Below, one piece after another: positions 17,375 to 24,676 of a stretch of 64,000 bases of DNA. Each line of letters starts with the position of its first letter. The stretch's first letter is position 1. The translations under genes were made by a program, and so were the position numbers. The notes under the pieces are model-generated. The model was not told the origin of the DNA, did not search any database, and saw only the letters and a program-made list of their open reading frames with translations. The stretch comes from UBA3478 sp049596955 (GTDB lineage Bacteria > Bacteroidota > Bacteroidia > Flavobacteriales > Flavobacteriaceae), in contig JBMYMD010000012.1 in assembly GCA_049596955.1 (NCBI GenBank), positions 3,814-67,813 of the forward strand, read 5' to 3'.

Positions 17375-18175
17375 ATGAAATTAGCAAGCATCAAAATTAT
17401 AGTTGTGATGATCAGTTGTTTGACGTTTGAATTGCATGCCTCGCCCTTAACTGAAAATGATAATTGGGGCCAAACAGGACACAGAGTTGTGGGTTATATA
17501 GCCGAGGCTAATTTATCTAAGAGAGCGCTTAAAAAAATTAAAAAACTGCTCGGTGGCCACAGTATTGCTTATTATTCCACCTATGCGGACGAAATCAAAA
17601 GTGAAAGAGCATACAATAAGTACGGCCCATGGCACTATGTGAACTATCCGATGAGCGAGACCTATAAGCCGGATGAAGCTTCAGACAAAGGCGACCTAGT
17701 TCAAGGTATTAACACTTGTATTCAAGTGATTCAAAGTGAGGATACTTCCAAAGAAGAAAAGGCATTTCACTTAAAATTATTGATCCATTTTATAGGAGAT
17801 GCCCACCAGCCTTTACATGTGGGTCAATCTGAGGACCGAGGTGGAAATAATATAAAAGTAAAATGGTTTTCAACTTCATCTAATCTTCACCGAGTATGGG
17901 ATTCAAATCTCATAGAGTCCTGGGGAATGGATGCAAAAACCTTAAGTGAAGAACTCATGAGAGGAACTACTGTCAGTCAGCGCAACTCATTTTCAAAAGG
18001 AAATACGATAGAATGGATCGAAGAATCCCACCAAATTGCTTCAGATATTTACAATTCTGCTAAAGACGGCGATCGATTGGGCTATCGTTACACTTATGAC
18101 CACAACAGCTTGCTTTTTGAACAATTGCGAAAAGGAGGCTATCGCTTAGCTAAATTACTCGAGGAGTTGTTTTAA
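17375..18175 (+). CDS. S1/P1-type zinc-dependent nuclease, secreted
   Basis: A 266-residue exported nuclease of the S1/P1 family, which cleaves single-stranded nucleic acids using three zinc ions. A signal peptide (MKLASIKIIVVMISCLTFELHA) is followed by the mature start NWGQTGHRVVGYIAE, whose Trp and first His are zinc ligands. Further ligands are visible in YADEIK, PWHYVNYP, FIGDAHQPLHVG and NNIKVKW/LHRVWDS. Length is normal. In marine bacteria such enzymes probably salvage phosphate and nucleosides from environmental nucleic acid. It is monocistronic; its last four bases overlap the convergent DUF2805 gene. Confidence 0.94.
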   Translation: MKLASIKIIVVMISCLTFELHASPLTENDNWGQTGHRVVGYIAEANLSKRALKKIKKLLGGHSIAYYSTYADEIKSERAYNKYGPWHYVNYPMSETYKPDEASDKGDLVQGINTCIQVIQSEDTSKEEKAFHLKLLIHFIGDAHQPLHVGQSEDRGGNNIKVKWFSTSSNLHRVWDSNLIESWGMDAKTLSEELMRGTTVSQRNSFSKGNTIEWIEESHQIASDIYNSAKDGDRLGYRYTYDHNSLLFEQLRKGGYRLAKLLEELF

Positions 18176-18450
18176 CGTTTAGAGACTTTATTGTTACTGA
18201 TATTTCGCTGACGGCTGCATCTAAAACGATCAACTGAAGAATTTCGCTTTAATGCATGTTTTGTTTTTCTACCCTGCACTCGTTTTCTCCACATTTTAAA
18301 ACTTGAGGGCTTCATGTGCTTGCGCATCAACTCAATAGTCTGTTGTTCACTAATATTGAATTGGTATTTGATCGCCTCAAAGGGAGTGCGATCTTCCCAG
18401 GCCATCTCGATGATGCGGTCTAGTTCTCTCTCAGAAAATTCTCTTGTCAT
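18172..18450 (-). CDS. DUF2805 / TIGR03643 family protein
   Basis: A 92-residue basic protein of the DUF2805 family. The conserved part is FSERELDRIIEMAWEDRTPFEAIKYQFNISEQQTIELMRKHMKPSSFKMWRKRVQGR, which looks like a helix-turn-helix followed by a basic arm, so nucleic-acid binding is plausible. The last 25 residues are Lys/Arg/Asn-rich and variable. Its ATG overlaps the alkB-like TGA in an ATGA quadruplet, so the two are translationally coupled. Function unknown; coupling to a dioxygenase repair gene hints at a nucleic-acid role, but that is inference. Confidence 0.87.
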   Translation of the reverse strand: MTREFSERELDRIIEMAWEDRTPFEAIKYQFNISEQQTIELMRKHMKPSSFKMWRKRVQGRKTKHALKRNSSVDRFRCSRQRNISNNKVSKR

Positions 18451-19034
18451 AGCACTTCAAAGATACGCCTAAAGGTTAAATTAATTCTTGGGGCGGTAAA
18501 GGTTTTTGACTTTGGAATCTGGTGTTTGTACTTGTGTTGCGTTTGACCCCCCATAGAGAGTAAACTTCCGTTTTCAAGTAAAATTTTTGCCTTTAAATCT
18601 TTATCTACTTTGTGCTTTAAGTGAAAAAAGCGTTCTCCACCTAGACTTATGCTTGCAATTTCTGGGTTTTTTCCCAACTCTTTTTCATCGTCACTATGCC
18701 AGCCATTACTGTCATTCCCATCTCTGTAAAAATTTAACAAGCAACAATTAAAAGTCATTTGAGTGCATTGCTCAACCTTATCTTTTAGGTTTTTTAATTC
18801 AGTGGTAAATGCGTGAGGTTGCATTCGTATTGAAGAATAACCATAGCTCAGGCCATTTTCTGAAAAAAATGCGGTCAGTCGAGGTTGCATGAATTGTTTT
18901 CCGAAGATTACGATAGGGTCTTGTCTCCAAGCTACAGTTGTTTCAAATAATTTATAGAAGTACTCGGCTTCTTCAGGGGATAAGAAATTAGTCTTATACC
19001 AAACCTCCAATTCGGGTAATTCTATTTTTTTCAT
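18447..19034 (-). CDS. AlkB-like Fe(II)/2-oxoglutarate dioxygenase
   Basis: A 195-residue protein of the AlkB family, which oxidatively removes methyl groups from alkylated bases. The metal-binding triad is visible: HxD in NGWHSDDE (about residues 117-122) and the distal His in QHKYKHQ (about 166-172), followed by the 2-oxoglutarate-binding Arg in APRINLTFRRI. The substrate-side motifs (QPRLTAFF, LNFYRDGNDSNGWH) match the short AlkB/ALKBH2-3-like group. Its start overlaps the AraC stop (ATGA) and its stop overlaps the DUF2805 start (ATGA), giving an AraC-AlkB-DUF2805 operon. The regulator lacks Ada features, so control by alkylation is not shown. Confidence 0.93.
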   Translation of the reverse strand: MKKIELPELEVWYKTNFLSPEEAEYFYKLFETTVAWRQDPIVIFGKQFMQPRLTAFFSENGLSYGYSSIRMQPHAFTTELKNLKDKVEQCTQMTFNCCLLNFYRDGNDSNGWHSDDEKELGKNPEIASISLGGERFFHLKHKVDKDLKAKILLENGSLLSMGGQTQHKYKHQIPKSKTFTAPRINLTFRRIFEVL

Positions 19035-19894
19035 ATCGACTGTTTTAAGTTTTTTCTATAGGTTGATGGCGACTGTCCAGTAAAATTTTTGAAGAGTTTG
19101 GTGAAATGAGAAAAATTATTGAACCCACACTCATCTGCGATATCAGAAACACTCAATGGTTCTTCACTTAATAATTTAGAGGCGTGCACTAGTCTGTACT
19201 CATTGACAAACTGCGTAAAGGTTTTATTAGTGACTTTCTTAAAGTATCTGCAAAATGCAGGAACAGTCATAAAAGCTACAGATGCAATTTCGTCAAGCGA
19301 TATGGAGCGCTGGAAATTATTTTTTACGTAGTTAAAAACATCATTGATGCGGTTATTATCTGAGATTTCTGTATTTAAAGAAAACCCTGAGGCATTTAAT
19401 ACGCTTACCTCTTTTGATTGTGCCAGTTCGTGAAAAATATTTAGAATACTCATCAATTTTTGAAAATCAGATTGGTATTCAAGTATTTCCATTTTTTCTC
19501 CAATTTTCACTTTAGTTTTTCCGCCAAAGGCTAAACCGGATTTTGCCCGCTCAAACAATAGTTTTATAGGCTGTATTTCAGGGACGTTTAAAAAATCCAT
19601 TCCTAATGAATCTTCTTTAATTTGAACCAATGTCTCTTTTTCATTACCGGTGTACTGATCGGTAAATCCGCAGTGAGGAAGATTGGATCCTATAAGAATA
19701 AGGTCACCGTCATTAAAATAGGAAACATGACTTCCTATTTGTCTTTTACCACTACCGCCATTGATGTATACCAATTCAATTTCTGGATGATAATGCCAGC
19801 TTTTGTAGGTATTTACATGCCTTTTATCAAAACTGTTTAGTGCAAACGAATTTCCAAAACTCGGGGTAACAATTTCTAAAGAGGGTTTGAGCAT
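19031..19894 (-). CDS. AraC family transcriptional regulator
   Basis: A 287-residue regulator. The N-terminal cupin sensor domain includes the metal-like or sugar-binding motif KSWHYHPEIELVYINGGSGKRQIGSH (about residues 30-57) and a second cupin strand with GSNLPHCGF. The C-terminal part holds two HTH motifs: SLDEIASVAFMTVPAFCRYFK and SVSDIADECGFNNFSHFTKLFKNFTGQSPSTYRK. This layout is typical of AraC regulators responding to small molecules. It leads the operon with AlkB and DUF2805, with a TATATTTG box at 19940-19947 on its strand, and is divergent from a small secreted protein. It probably regulates one or both sides of the intergenic region. Confidence 0.92.
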   Translation of the reverse strand: MLKPSLEIVTPSFGNSFALNSFDKRHVNTYKSWHYHPEIELVYINGGSGKRQIGSHVSYFNDGDLILIGSNLPHCGFTDQYTGNEKETLVQIKEDSLGMDFLNVPEIQPIKLLFERAKSGLAFGGKTKVKIGEKMEILEYQSDFQKLMSILNIFHELAQSKEVSVLNASGFSLNTEISDNNRINDVFNYVKNNFQRSISLDEIASVAFMTVPAFCRYFKKVTNKTFTQFVNEYRLVHASKLLSEEPLSVSDIADECGFNNFSHFTKLFKNFTGQSPSTYRKNLKQSI

Positions 19895-19939
19895 TTAATT
19901 TAAATTATGTCAAAAATTAACATTCAGATAACATAATTA

Positions 19940-19947
19940 CAAATATA
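19940..19947 (-). promoter_or_regulatory. Putative -7 box of the AraC-AlkB-DUF2805 operon
   Basis: The minus strand reads TATATTTG, an exact TAnnTTTG match, 46 bases before the AraC ATG. No TTG at 19-22 bases upstream, as expected for a promoter needing an activator. Confidence 0.5.
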
Positions 19948-19983
19948 GAGTTAAAATAGCACATATATTGAGCAATTTTGATG

Positions 19984-20015
19984 TTGTTCATCCCACTTGT
20001 TCAGAAGTACATTTG
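19984..20015 (+). promoter_or_regulatory. Promoter of the small secreted protein gene
   Basis: TTG (19984-19986) and TACATTTG (20008-20015) are separated by 21 bases, a good match to the Bacteroidota promoter. The ATG is 33 bases downstream. Confidence 0.65.
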
Positions 20016-20048
20016 TAATGTAATCATCAATTAAAAAAAACGAACGTT

Positions 20049-20396
20049 ATGACAAATTTAAAATTAAGAGTAATTACCCTGTTTTTAATGACAGCAATGC
20101 TTCCATCCCTCTTTGCTAACCCACTTTCTTCTGGGCCTTCGAAAGAGATTGTAAGCTTCGATCCTGTCTTCAGTAAGCAAGACAAGAAAGTAAAAATGCG
20201 ATTTATTAACTGGGATTTGAACGAGGTTTACATCGTCGTTCTAGATTCAAAAAATAGAGAGGTTTACCGCGAGAATTTAAAAGGTGAATTTTCAATTTCA
20301 AAGGTATTTAATTTCGATTCTGCTTATTCCGATACGTATCGCATTCGTGTTTACGATAACGGATTACAGTTCGAAGAAGAGTTTACAGTTCTATAA
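20049..20396 (+). CDS. Small secreted protein (115 residues), function unknown
   Basis: A signal peptide (MTNLKLRVITLFLMTAMLPSLFA) precedes a roughly 92-residue mature domain of alternating beta strands (VKMRFINWDLNEVYIVVLDSKNREVYRENLKGEFSISKVFNF ... TYRIRVYDNGLQFEEEFTV). The pattern resembles an immunoglobulin-like or DUF3244-type single sandwich domain common in secreted Bacteroidota proteins. There are no cysteines or catalytic motifs. It has its own promoter and is closed by a strong terminator, so it is monocistronic and may be well expressed. It is divergent from the AraC regulator, which could control it. Confidence 0.78.
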   Translation: MTNLKLRVITLFLMTAMLPSLFANPLSSGPSKEIVSFDPVFSKQDKKVKMRFINWDLNEVYIVVLDSKNREVYRENLKGEFSISKVFNFDSAYSDTYRIRVYDNGLQFEEEFTVL

Positions 20397-20426
20397 TCTT
20401 CTGTAATGTTTAGTTAGTTTAGTTAT

Positions 20427-20449
20427 AAAGCCCTGCATTGCAGGGCTTT
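20427..20449. terminator. Bidirectional terminator between the secreted protein gene and htpG
   Basis: AAAGCCCTGC / GCAGGGCTTT form a perfect 10-bp stem with a three-base loop. A T-rich stretch follows on the plus strand. It sits between the convergent ends at 20396 and 20461, so it can serve both genes. Confidence 0.85.
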
Positions 20450-20460
20450 CTTCTTTTCTA

Positions 20461-22347
20461 CTATTTGATCAATTTATAAGATCGACTAACAAAAGCTGCG
20501 AGCGCCTCCCCTTTTAGTAGGCCTTTTGATAATTTTGCCAAATCTAAGGCTTGACGAATTAGACTTAACTTTTGCTCAGAATCCTCAGTGTCTAAAATGT
20601 GCTGGGCGATTTCTGAATTGGTATTAACCACCAAATTATACATATCAGGCATTGATCCCATCCCCATCATTCCACCGCCACCGGTTTGCTGCATATCCTT
20701 CATTCGGCGCATGAATTCCGGTTCTGTGAGCATAAAGGCATCTGAATTACTATCAAGAGCTTCGAGCTGTATAATAAAGCCCTGATCTTTTAATTGCTCT
20801 TCTAATGTTGATTTCAAGGTTTCTTGTTGCTCTTCAGATAATTTAGATATTTGATGTTCCTCTTTTTGGATGAGTTTTTCGATACTATCACTATCAACCC
20901 TTGAAAAGCTAAATCCGTCCTTTTGTTGCTCAATTTTTTGAATTAAATGCGGCACAATAGGAGAGTCCAATAATAATACAGTGTAACCTTTTTCTTTGGC
21001 CTTCTCGATATAACTAAACTGCTCTTCTTTGTTAGAGGCATATAAAACAACTGTTTTGCCGTCTTTGTCTTTGTGCAATTCGCCGATTTGGGCTTCCAAT
21101 TCTTCCCAGGTCAAATAACTGTCATCGACGGTAGGGTAAAGCGCGAACTTTTCTGATTTCTCGTAAAATTTATCTTCGGTGAGCATTCCGTACTCTATGA
21201 CTACTTTAATGTCATTCCATTTTGATTCGAAATCTGCACGATCCTTCTTGTACAAGCTGGCCAATTTATCCGCTACTTTTCGGGTGATGTAAGATGTGAT
21301 TTTCTTTACACTACTATCGGACTGAAGATAAGATCTAGAGACATTTAAAGGAATGTCAGGAGAGTCAATTACCCCTTTGAGCATGGTGAGGAATTCAGGG
21401 ACAATCCCCTCTACATTATCAGTTACAAATACTTGATTTTGATAGAGTTGTATGCGATCTTTTTGTAGGTTAAGATCATTACTCAGCTTAGGAAAATACA
21501 AGATTCCTGTTAAATTGAAAGGATAATCTACATTCAAATGAATATTGAACAGTGGTTGTTCAAATTGCATTGGATATAACTCTCTATAAAAAGAAGCATA
21601 ATCTTCACTTTCTAAATCTGCGGGCTTTTTTGTCCATGCCGGAGAAGTATTATTGATAATGTTGTCTACTTCTTGGGTTGGTGCTGGATCTTCTTCTTTT
21701 GCTCCCTCAGGTTTTTCGAGCGTTTCAGTACGCGTACCAAACTTTATTGGAACAGGCATAAATTTGTTGTACTTGTTGAGAAGTTCAGTGATTTTCTGAT
21801 CTTCTAAAAAGTCTTTTGCATCTTTGGCGATGTGAAGAATAACCTCAGTTCCTCTTTCTGTTTTTTCACTTGGATTCAATTGAAATTCTGGAGAGCCGTC
21901 ACATGACCAATGAACTGCAGGGTCTTCTTTATAGCTTTTTGAAATTATTTCGACTTTGTCAGCAACCATAAAGGCAGAATAAAATCCTAAACCAAAATGG
22001 CCAATAATCCCACTGTCTTTTGCGCTGTCTTTGTATTTGTCTAAAAACTCTTCAGCCCCCGAAAATGCGACTTGATTGATGTATTTTTTAATTTCTTCTT
22101 CATTCATTCCAACCCCCTGGTCGATAATTCGAATTTCTTTTTTCTTTTTATCAACCTCAATTTCAATTTGAGGATTGCCATATTCTACTTTGGCCTCACC
22201 AATATCGCAAAGGTGCTTCAGCTTTAAAGTAGCATCGGTAGCATTTGAAATAAGTTCTCTTAAAAAAATCTCTTGATCACTGTAAAGAAATTTCTTGATC
22301 AAGGGAAAAATGTTATCTACTGAAACATTAATTTTTCCTTTTTCCAT
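20461..22347 (-). CDS. htpG: Molecular chaperone HtpG (Hsp90)
   Basis: The bacterial Hsp90, 628 residues. The GHKL ATPase domain is intact: the catalytic Glu in FLRELISNATDA (about residues 25-36), DQGVGMN for nucleotide binding and GHFGLGFYSAFMVAD as the lid/glycine loop. The middle domain has the DNVEGIVPEFLTMLKGVIDSPDIPLNVSRS block with the catalytic-loop arginine. A short acidic Pro/Glu-rich insertion (KPEGAKEEDPAPTQEVDN, about residues 213-230) sits between the N-terminal and middle domains. There is no MEEVD tail, as in all bacterial forms. The upstream region holds repeated ATGACACAAG motifs, described separately. Confidence 0.97.
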   Translation of the reverse strand: MEKGKINVSVDNIFPLIKKFLYSDQEIFLRELISNATDATLKLKHLCDIGEAKVEYGNPQIEIEVDKKKKEIRIIDQGVGMNEEEIKKYINQVAFSGAEEFLDKYKDSAKDSGIIGHFGLGFYSAFMVADKVEIISKSYKEDPAVHWSCDGSPEFQLNPSEKTERGTEVILHIAKDAKDFLEDQKITELLNKYNKFMPVPIKFGTRTETLEKPEGAKEEDPAPTQEVDNIINNTSPAWTKKPADLESEDYASFYRELYPMQFEQPLFNIHLNVDYPFNLTGILYFPKLSNDLNLQKDRIQLYQNQVFVTDNVEGIVPEFLTMLKGVIDSPDIPLNVSRSYLQSDSSVKKITSYITRKVADKLASLYKKDRADFESKWNDIKVVIEYGMLTEDKFYEKSEKFALYPTVDDSYLTWEELEAQIGELHKDKDGKTVVLYASNKEEQFSYIEKAKEKGYTVLLLDSPIVPHLIQKIEQQKDGFSFSRVDSDSIEKLIQKEEHQISKLSEEQQETLKSTLEEQLKDQGFIIQLEALDSNSDAFMLTEPEFMRRMKDMQQTGGGGMMGMGSMPDMYNLVVNTNSEIAQHILDTEDSEQKLSLIRQALDLAKLSKGLLKGEALAAFVSRSYKLIK

Positions 22348-22380
22348 AAATCTGGTTTTAAATGAATTTTAAAAAATTTA

Positions 22381-22436
22381 ATGACACAAGGTCAAAAAAG
22401 GTACCAATACTGCGTTTTATGACATTATGACACAAG
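22381..22436. repeat. Direct repeats ATGACACAAG upstream of htpG
   Basis: ATGACACAAG occurs at 22381-22390 and again, identical, at 22427-22436, 46 bases apart. A partial third copy, ATGACA, is at 22419-22424. They lie 34-89 bases upstream of the htpG start. No CIRCE element (TTAGCACTC-N9-GAGTGCTAA) is present. They could be a heat-shock regulator site, but no factor is known to me. Confidence 0.5.
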
Positions 22437-22483
22437 TAATTTTAAGGGTGAAATGTTAAAATTTAAATTTTGTTTATCTTTTA

Positions 22484-22514
22484 TTTGGAAAAACTAAACA
22501 AAATTGTATATTTG
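22484..22514 (+). promoter_or_regulatory. Strong promoter of the attenuator-like RNA
   Basis: TTTG (22484-22487), 19 bases, then TATATTTG (22507-22514): both elements and the spacing match the Bacteroidota consensus exactly. Transcription would start near 22518-22521. Confidence 0.75.
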
Positions 22515-22517
22515 AAG

Positions 22518-22625
22518 TGTTGAGTAAAACTTTGCTATGAAAGAGAAAAGATCTCAACAAATTTGTTTATTTATTGGTTAGGTTGTTGAGAGCGTCGTTC
22601 ACTTGAATTGCGCTCTCTTTTTTTT
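22518..22625 (+). ncRNA. Putative attenuator leader or small RNA with alternative helices
   Basis: Downstream of a near-ideal promoter lies a compact unit of about 105 bases that ends in an intrinsic terminator. Segment 1 (22518-22524, TGTTGAG) pairs with segment 2 (22553-22559). Segment 2 extended (22552-22560, TCTCAACAA) pairs over 9 bp with segment 3 (22583-22591). Segment 3's right part (22588-22594, GAGAGCG) pairs with segment 4 (22611-22617, CGCTCTC), followed by eight T residues. Helices 1:2 and 3:4 can coexist, while 2:3 excludes both: the topology of a transcription attenuator. A 14-codon frame, ATG at 22537 to TAG ending at 22581 (MKEKRSQQICLFIG), spans segment 2. It could be a leader peptide, or the unit could be a stand-alone small RNA. 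Confidence 0.55.
22588..22625 (+). terminator. Intrinsic terminator of the attenuator-like RNA
   Basis: GAGAGCG (22588-22594) and CGCTCTC (22611-22617) form a perfect stem, with an inner TTCA/TGAA pairing in the loop and eight T residues at 22618-22625. Confidence 0.85.
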
Positions 22626-22631
22626 GCATTG

Positions 22632-22664
22632 TTGTATGTAGTGTTTAATGATATTGTATCTTTA
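22632..22664 (+). promoter_or_regulatory. Putative promoter of the TetR-like gene
   Basis: TTG (22632-22634), 22 bases, then TATCTTTA (22657-22664), one mismatch from TAnnTTTG. If real, the TetR-ABC1 pair has its own start independent of the upstream RNA. Confidence 0.4.
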
Positions 22665-22682
22665 CCTAAACACAAATGACTT

Positions 22683-23327
22683 ATGAAATCCGAATTAAAA
22701 TCAAAGATTGCCGAAGCCTACACAAAAGAGGTACTATCTTCAGAACTCTTTCCCAAGTCTGTTTACGCATTTTGCTTAAAGCACAATTTTCAAGAAAACG
22801 AATTTTATGAGGGCTTTGCCTCTCTTGATGCTGTAAAGAATTATATCTGGGTTGCTTTTCACAAAAATTGTAAAAAGGTCCTCAAGAAAAATAAATCTTT
22901 TAGCAATTATGATCCAAAAGAAAAGTTCTTGGCGTACTTGTTTTCTTATTTTGAGGTTTTGACCCTCAATCGTTCTTACATCCTTTACGTGTTGAGTACA
23001 GGACATTCTTTGGAACGCCTCCAAAATTTAAAGCAATTGAAAGATTTTAGAACGCATTACTTGAATTTTGTCAAAGACATTCTCTTATCAACTGAGAATG
23101 ATTCGAAACTGAAAGAATTTAACGACAAATTATTTTCAGAGGGCACTTGGATTCAATTTTTAGTGTTACTGAAATTTTGGATTGAAGATGAATCTCCAAA
23201 ATTCGAAAAGACGGATATCGCTATTGAAAAATCTGTTCAAGCTGTTTTTGATTTACTGCAGTCCAATCCATTAGAGAAATGGATCGATTTGGGAAAGTTC
23301 ATGGTTAAGGAGGGTTTTAAGCTATAA
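22683..23327 (+). CDS. TetR-like regulator
   Basis: A 214-residue helical protein. The N-terminal 50 residues resemble a degenerate TetR HTH (KIAEAYTKEVLSSELFPKSVYAFCLKHNFQENEFYEGFASLDAVKNYIW), and the rest is a TetR-type C-terminal ligand domain with many aromatic residues. The usual Gly-rich HTH turn is poorly conserved, so DNA binding is not certain. The stop is eight bases before the ABC1 kinase-like gene. A TetR-like protein paired with an ABC1/UbiB kinase is a recurring arrangement in Bacteroidota, and the two presumably act together, perhaps in isoprenoid-quinone or lipid homeostasis; that last step is inference. Confidence 0.8.
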   Translation: MKSELKSKIAEAYTKEVLSSELFPKSVYAFCLKHNFQENEFYEGFASLDAVKNYIWVAFHKNCKKVLKKNKSFSNYDPKEKFLAYLFSYFEVLTLNRSYILYVLSTGHSLERLQNLKQLKDFRTHYLNFVKDILLSTENDSKLKEFNDKLFSEGTWIQFLVLLKFWIEDESPKFEKTDIAIEKSVQAVFDLLQSNPLEKWIDLGKFMVKEGFKL

Positions 23328-23335
23328 GGTATTAC

Positions 23336-24646
23336 ATGAAAAGTATTGATTCTATTCCAGTTTCGAAGATGCAAAGGGCTTCTAAATTGGTGGGTACAGG
23401 TGTCAAAATTGGAGCAAACTATCTCAAATATTACGGTGAAAAGTTAATTGATGCAGAAAGAGCAGAAGAAAAACTTAATCAAGACAATGCCGATGATATA
23501 TATAACACTCTAAAATCTCTCAAAGGTAGTGCCCTAAAATTGGCACAAATGCTCAGTATGGAGCGCAATATTTTGCCAAAAGCTTATGTAGATAAGTTTT
23601 CTTTAGCCCAGTTCAGTGTTCCCCCTCTTTCTGGTCCATTAGTCCGCAAAACCATAAAACAACATCTGGGTAAAATACCAGAGGAGTTATTCGATGAGTT
23701 TTCTGATGAGGCAATAAGTGCGGCCAGTATTGGTCAGGTTCATCTCGCTGTAAAAAACAAAAAACGTTTTGCAGTTAAAATTCAATATCCGGGTGTTGCA
23801 GAAAGTATAGGTAGTGACCTCTCATTGGTTAAACCTATTGCATCAAAAATGTTCAACATTAAGTTGAATGAAGCTGAGCACTATTTTACAGAAGTTGAAA
23901 AGAAATTACTAGAAGAAACCGATTACGAAATTGAGCTAAAACAGAGTGTAGAGATGAGTGAGGCTTGCGCTGCGGTACTCGATATAAAGTTTCCAAAGTA
24001 CTATCCAAAGTATTCGTCCAAAAAAGTGCTAGTCATGGATTTCATGAAAGGCCAACCCCTGGGAGCATACCTTCAAAATAACAAATCTTCTCAAGTAGAG
24101 CGCAATGCCATAGGTCAATCTCTATGGGATTTCTATATGTTCCAAATACATGGATTGCGCAAAGTTCAAGCCGATCCTCATCCAGGTAATTTTTTAATCA
24201 ATAAGAAAGGTAAACTCGTTGCTATTGATTTTGGTTGTATCAAAAAAATACCAGATAACTTTTATGTACCCTATTTTGATTTATCGAGTGTTGAGGTTTT
24301 AAACAATCCAGAACTCTTCGAACAAAAACTCGAGGCTCTAGAAATATTGACAAAAAAAGATAGCAACGAAGAGCGAAAATTTTTCATTGCTCTTTTTCAT
24401 CAAATGTTGACGCTTTTTACAAAGCCATTTCAATCTGAAAAATTCGACTTTGGAGATAGTAGTTTTTGGGACGAAATAGGTGCACTTGCTCAGCAGTTTA
24501 CAAATCAGTCAGAACTGCGAAAGATGAACAATAACAGAGGTTCTAAACACTTTATTTACGTCAATAGAACCTTTTTTGGATTGTATAGCCTGTTGAATGA
24601 TTTAAATGCCAAGATTGAGGTAAATCGATTTAAATCCTTAATTTGA
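23336..24646 (+). CDS. ABC1/UbiB/AarF family atypical kinase
   Basis: A 436-residue protein of the UbiB/ADCK family. Diagnostic features are the KxGQ-type motif in LKGSALKLAQMLSME, the alanine-rich loop (EAISAASIGQVHLAV) replacing the glycine-rich loop, the lysine of FAVKIQYPG, the glutamate of LLEETDYEIE, the catalytic-loop QADPHPGNFL and the metal-binding AIDFGC. Unlike UbiB of Proteobacteria it shows no clear C-terminal membrane helices. In other lineages these proteins support quinone or isoprenoid lipid biosynthesis, probably as ATPases more than kinases. Coupled to the preceding TetR-like gene; the ketoacyl synthase gene starts 30 bases later. Confidence 0.92.
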   Translation: MKSIDSIPVSKMQRASKLVGTGVKIGANYLKYYGEKLIDAERAEEKLNQDNADDIYNTLKSLKGSALKLAQMLSMERNILPKAYVDKFSLAQFSVPPLSGPLVRKTIKQHLGKIPEELFDEFSDEAISAASIGQVHLAVKNKKRFAVKIQYPGVAESIGSDLSLVKPIASKMFNIKLNEAEHYFTEVEKKLLEETDYEIELKQSVEMSEACAAVLDIKFPKYYPKYSSKKVLVMDFMKGQPLGAYLQNNKSSQVERNAIGQSLWDFYMFQIHGLRKVQADPHPGNFLINKKGKLVAIDFGCIKKIPDNFYVPYFDLSSVEVLNNPELFEQKLEALEILTKKDSNEERKFFIALFHQMLTLFTKPFQSEKFDFGDSSFWDEIGALAQQFTNQSELRKMNNNRGSKHFIYVNRTFFGLYSLLNDLNAKIEVNRFKSLI

Positions 24647-24676
24647 AGGTCATAACAGTTTTAAAAAGAATAACCA

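Noticed and set aside
22348..22480. CIRCE/HrcA operator upstream of htpG
   Set aside because: No TTAGCACTC-N9-GAGTGCTAA match was found on either strand.
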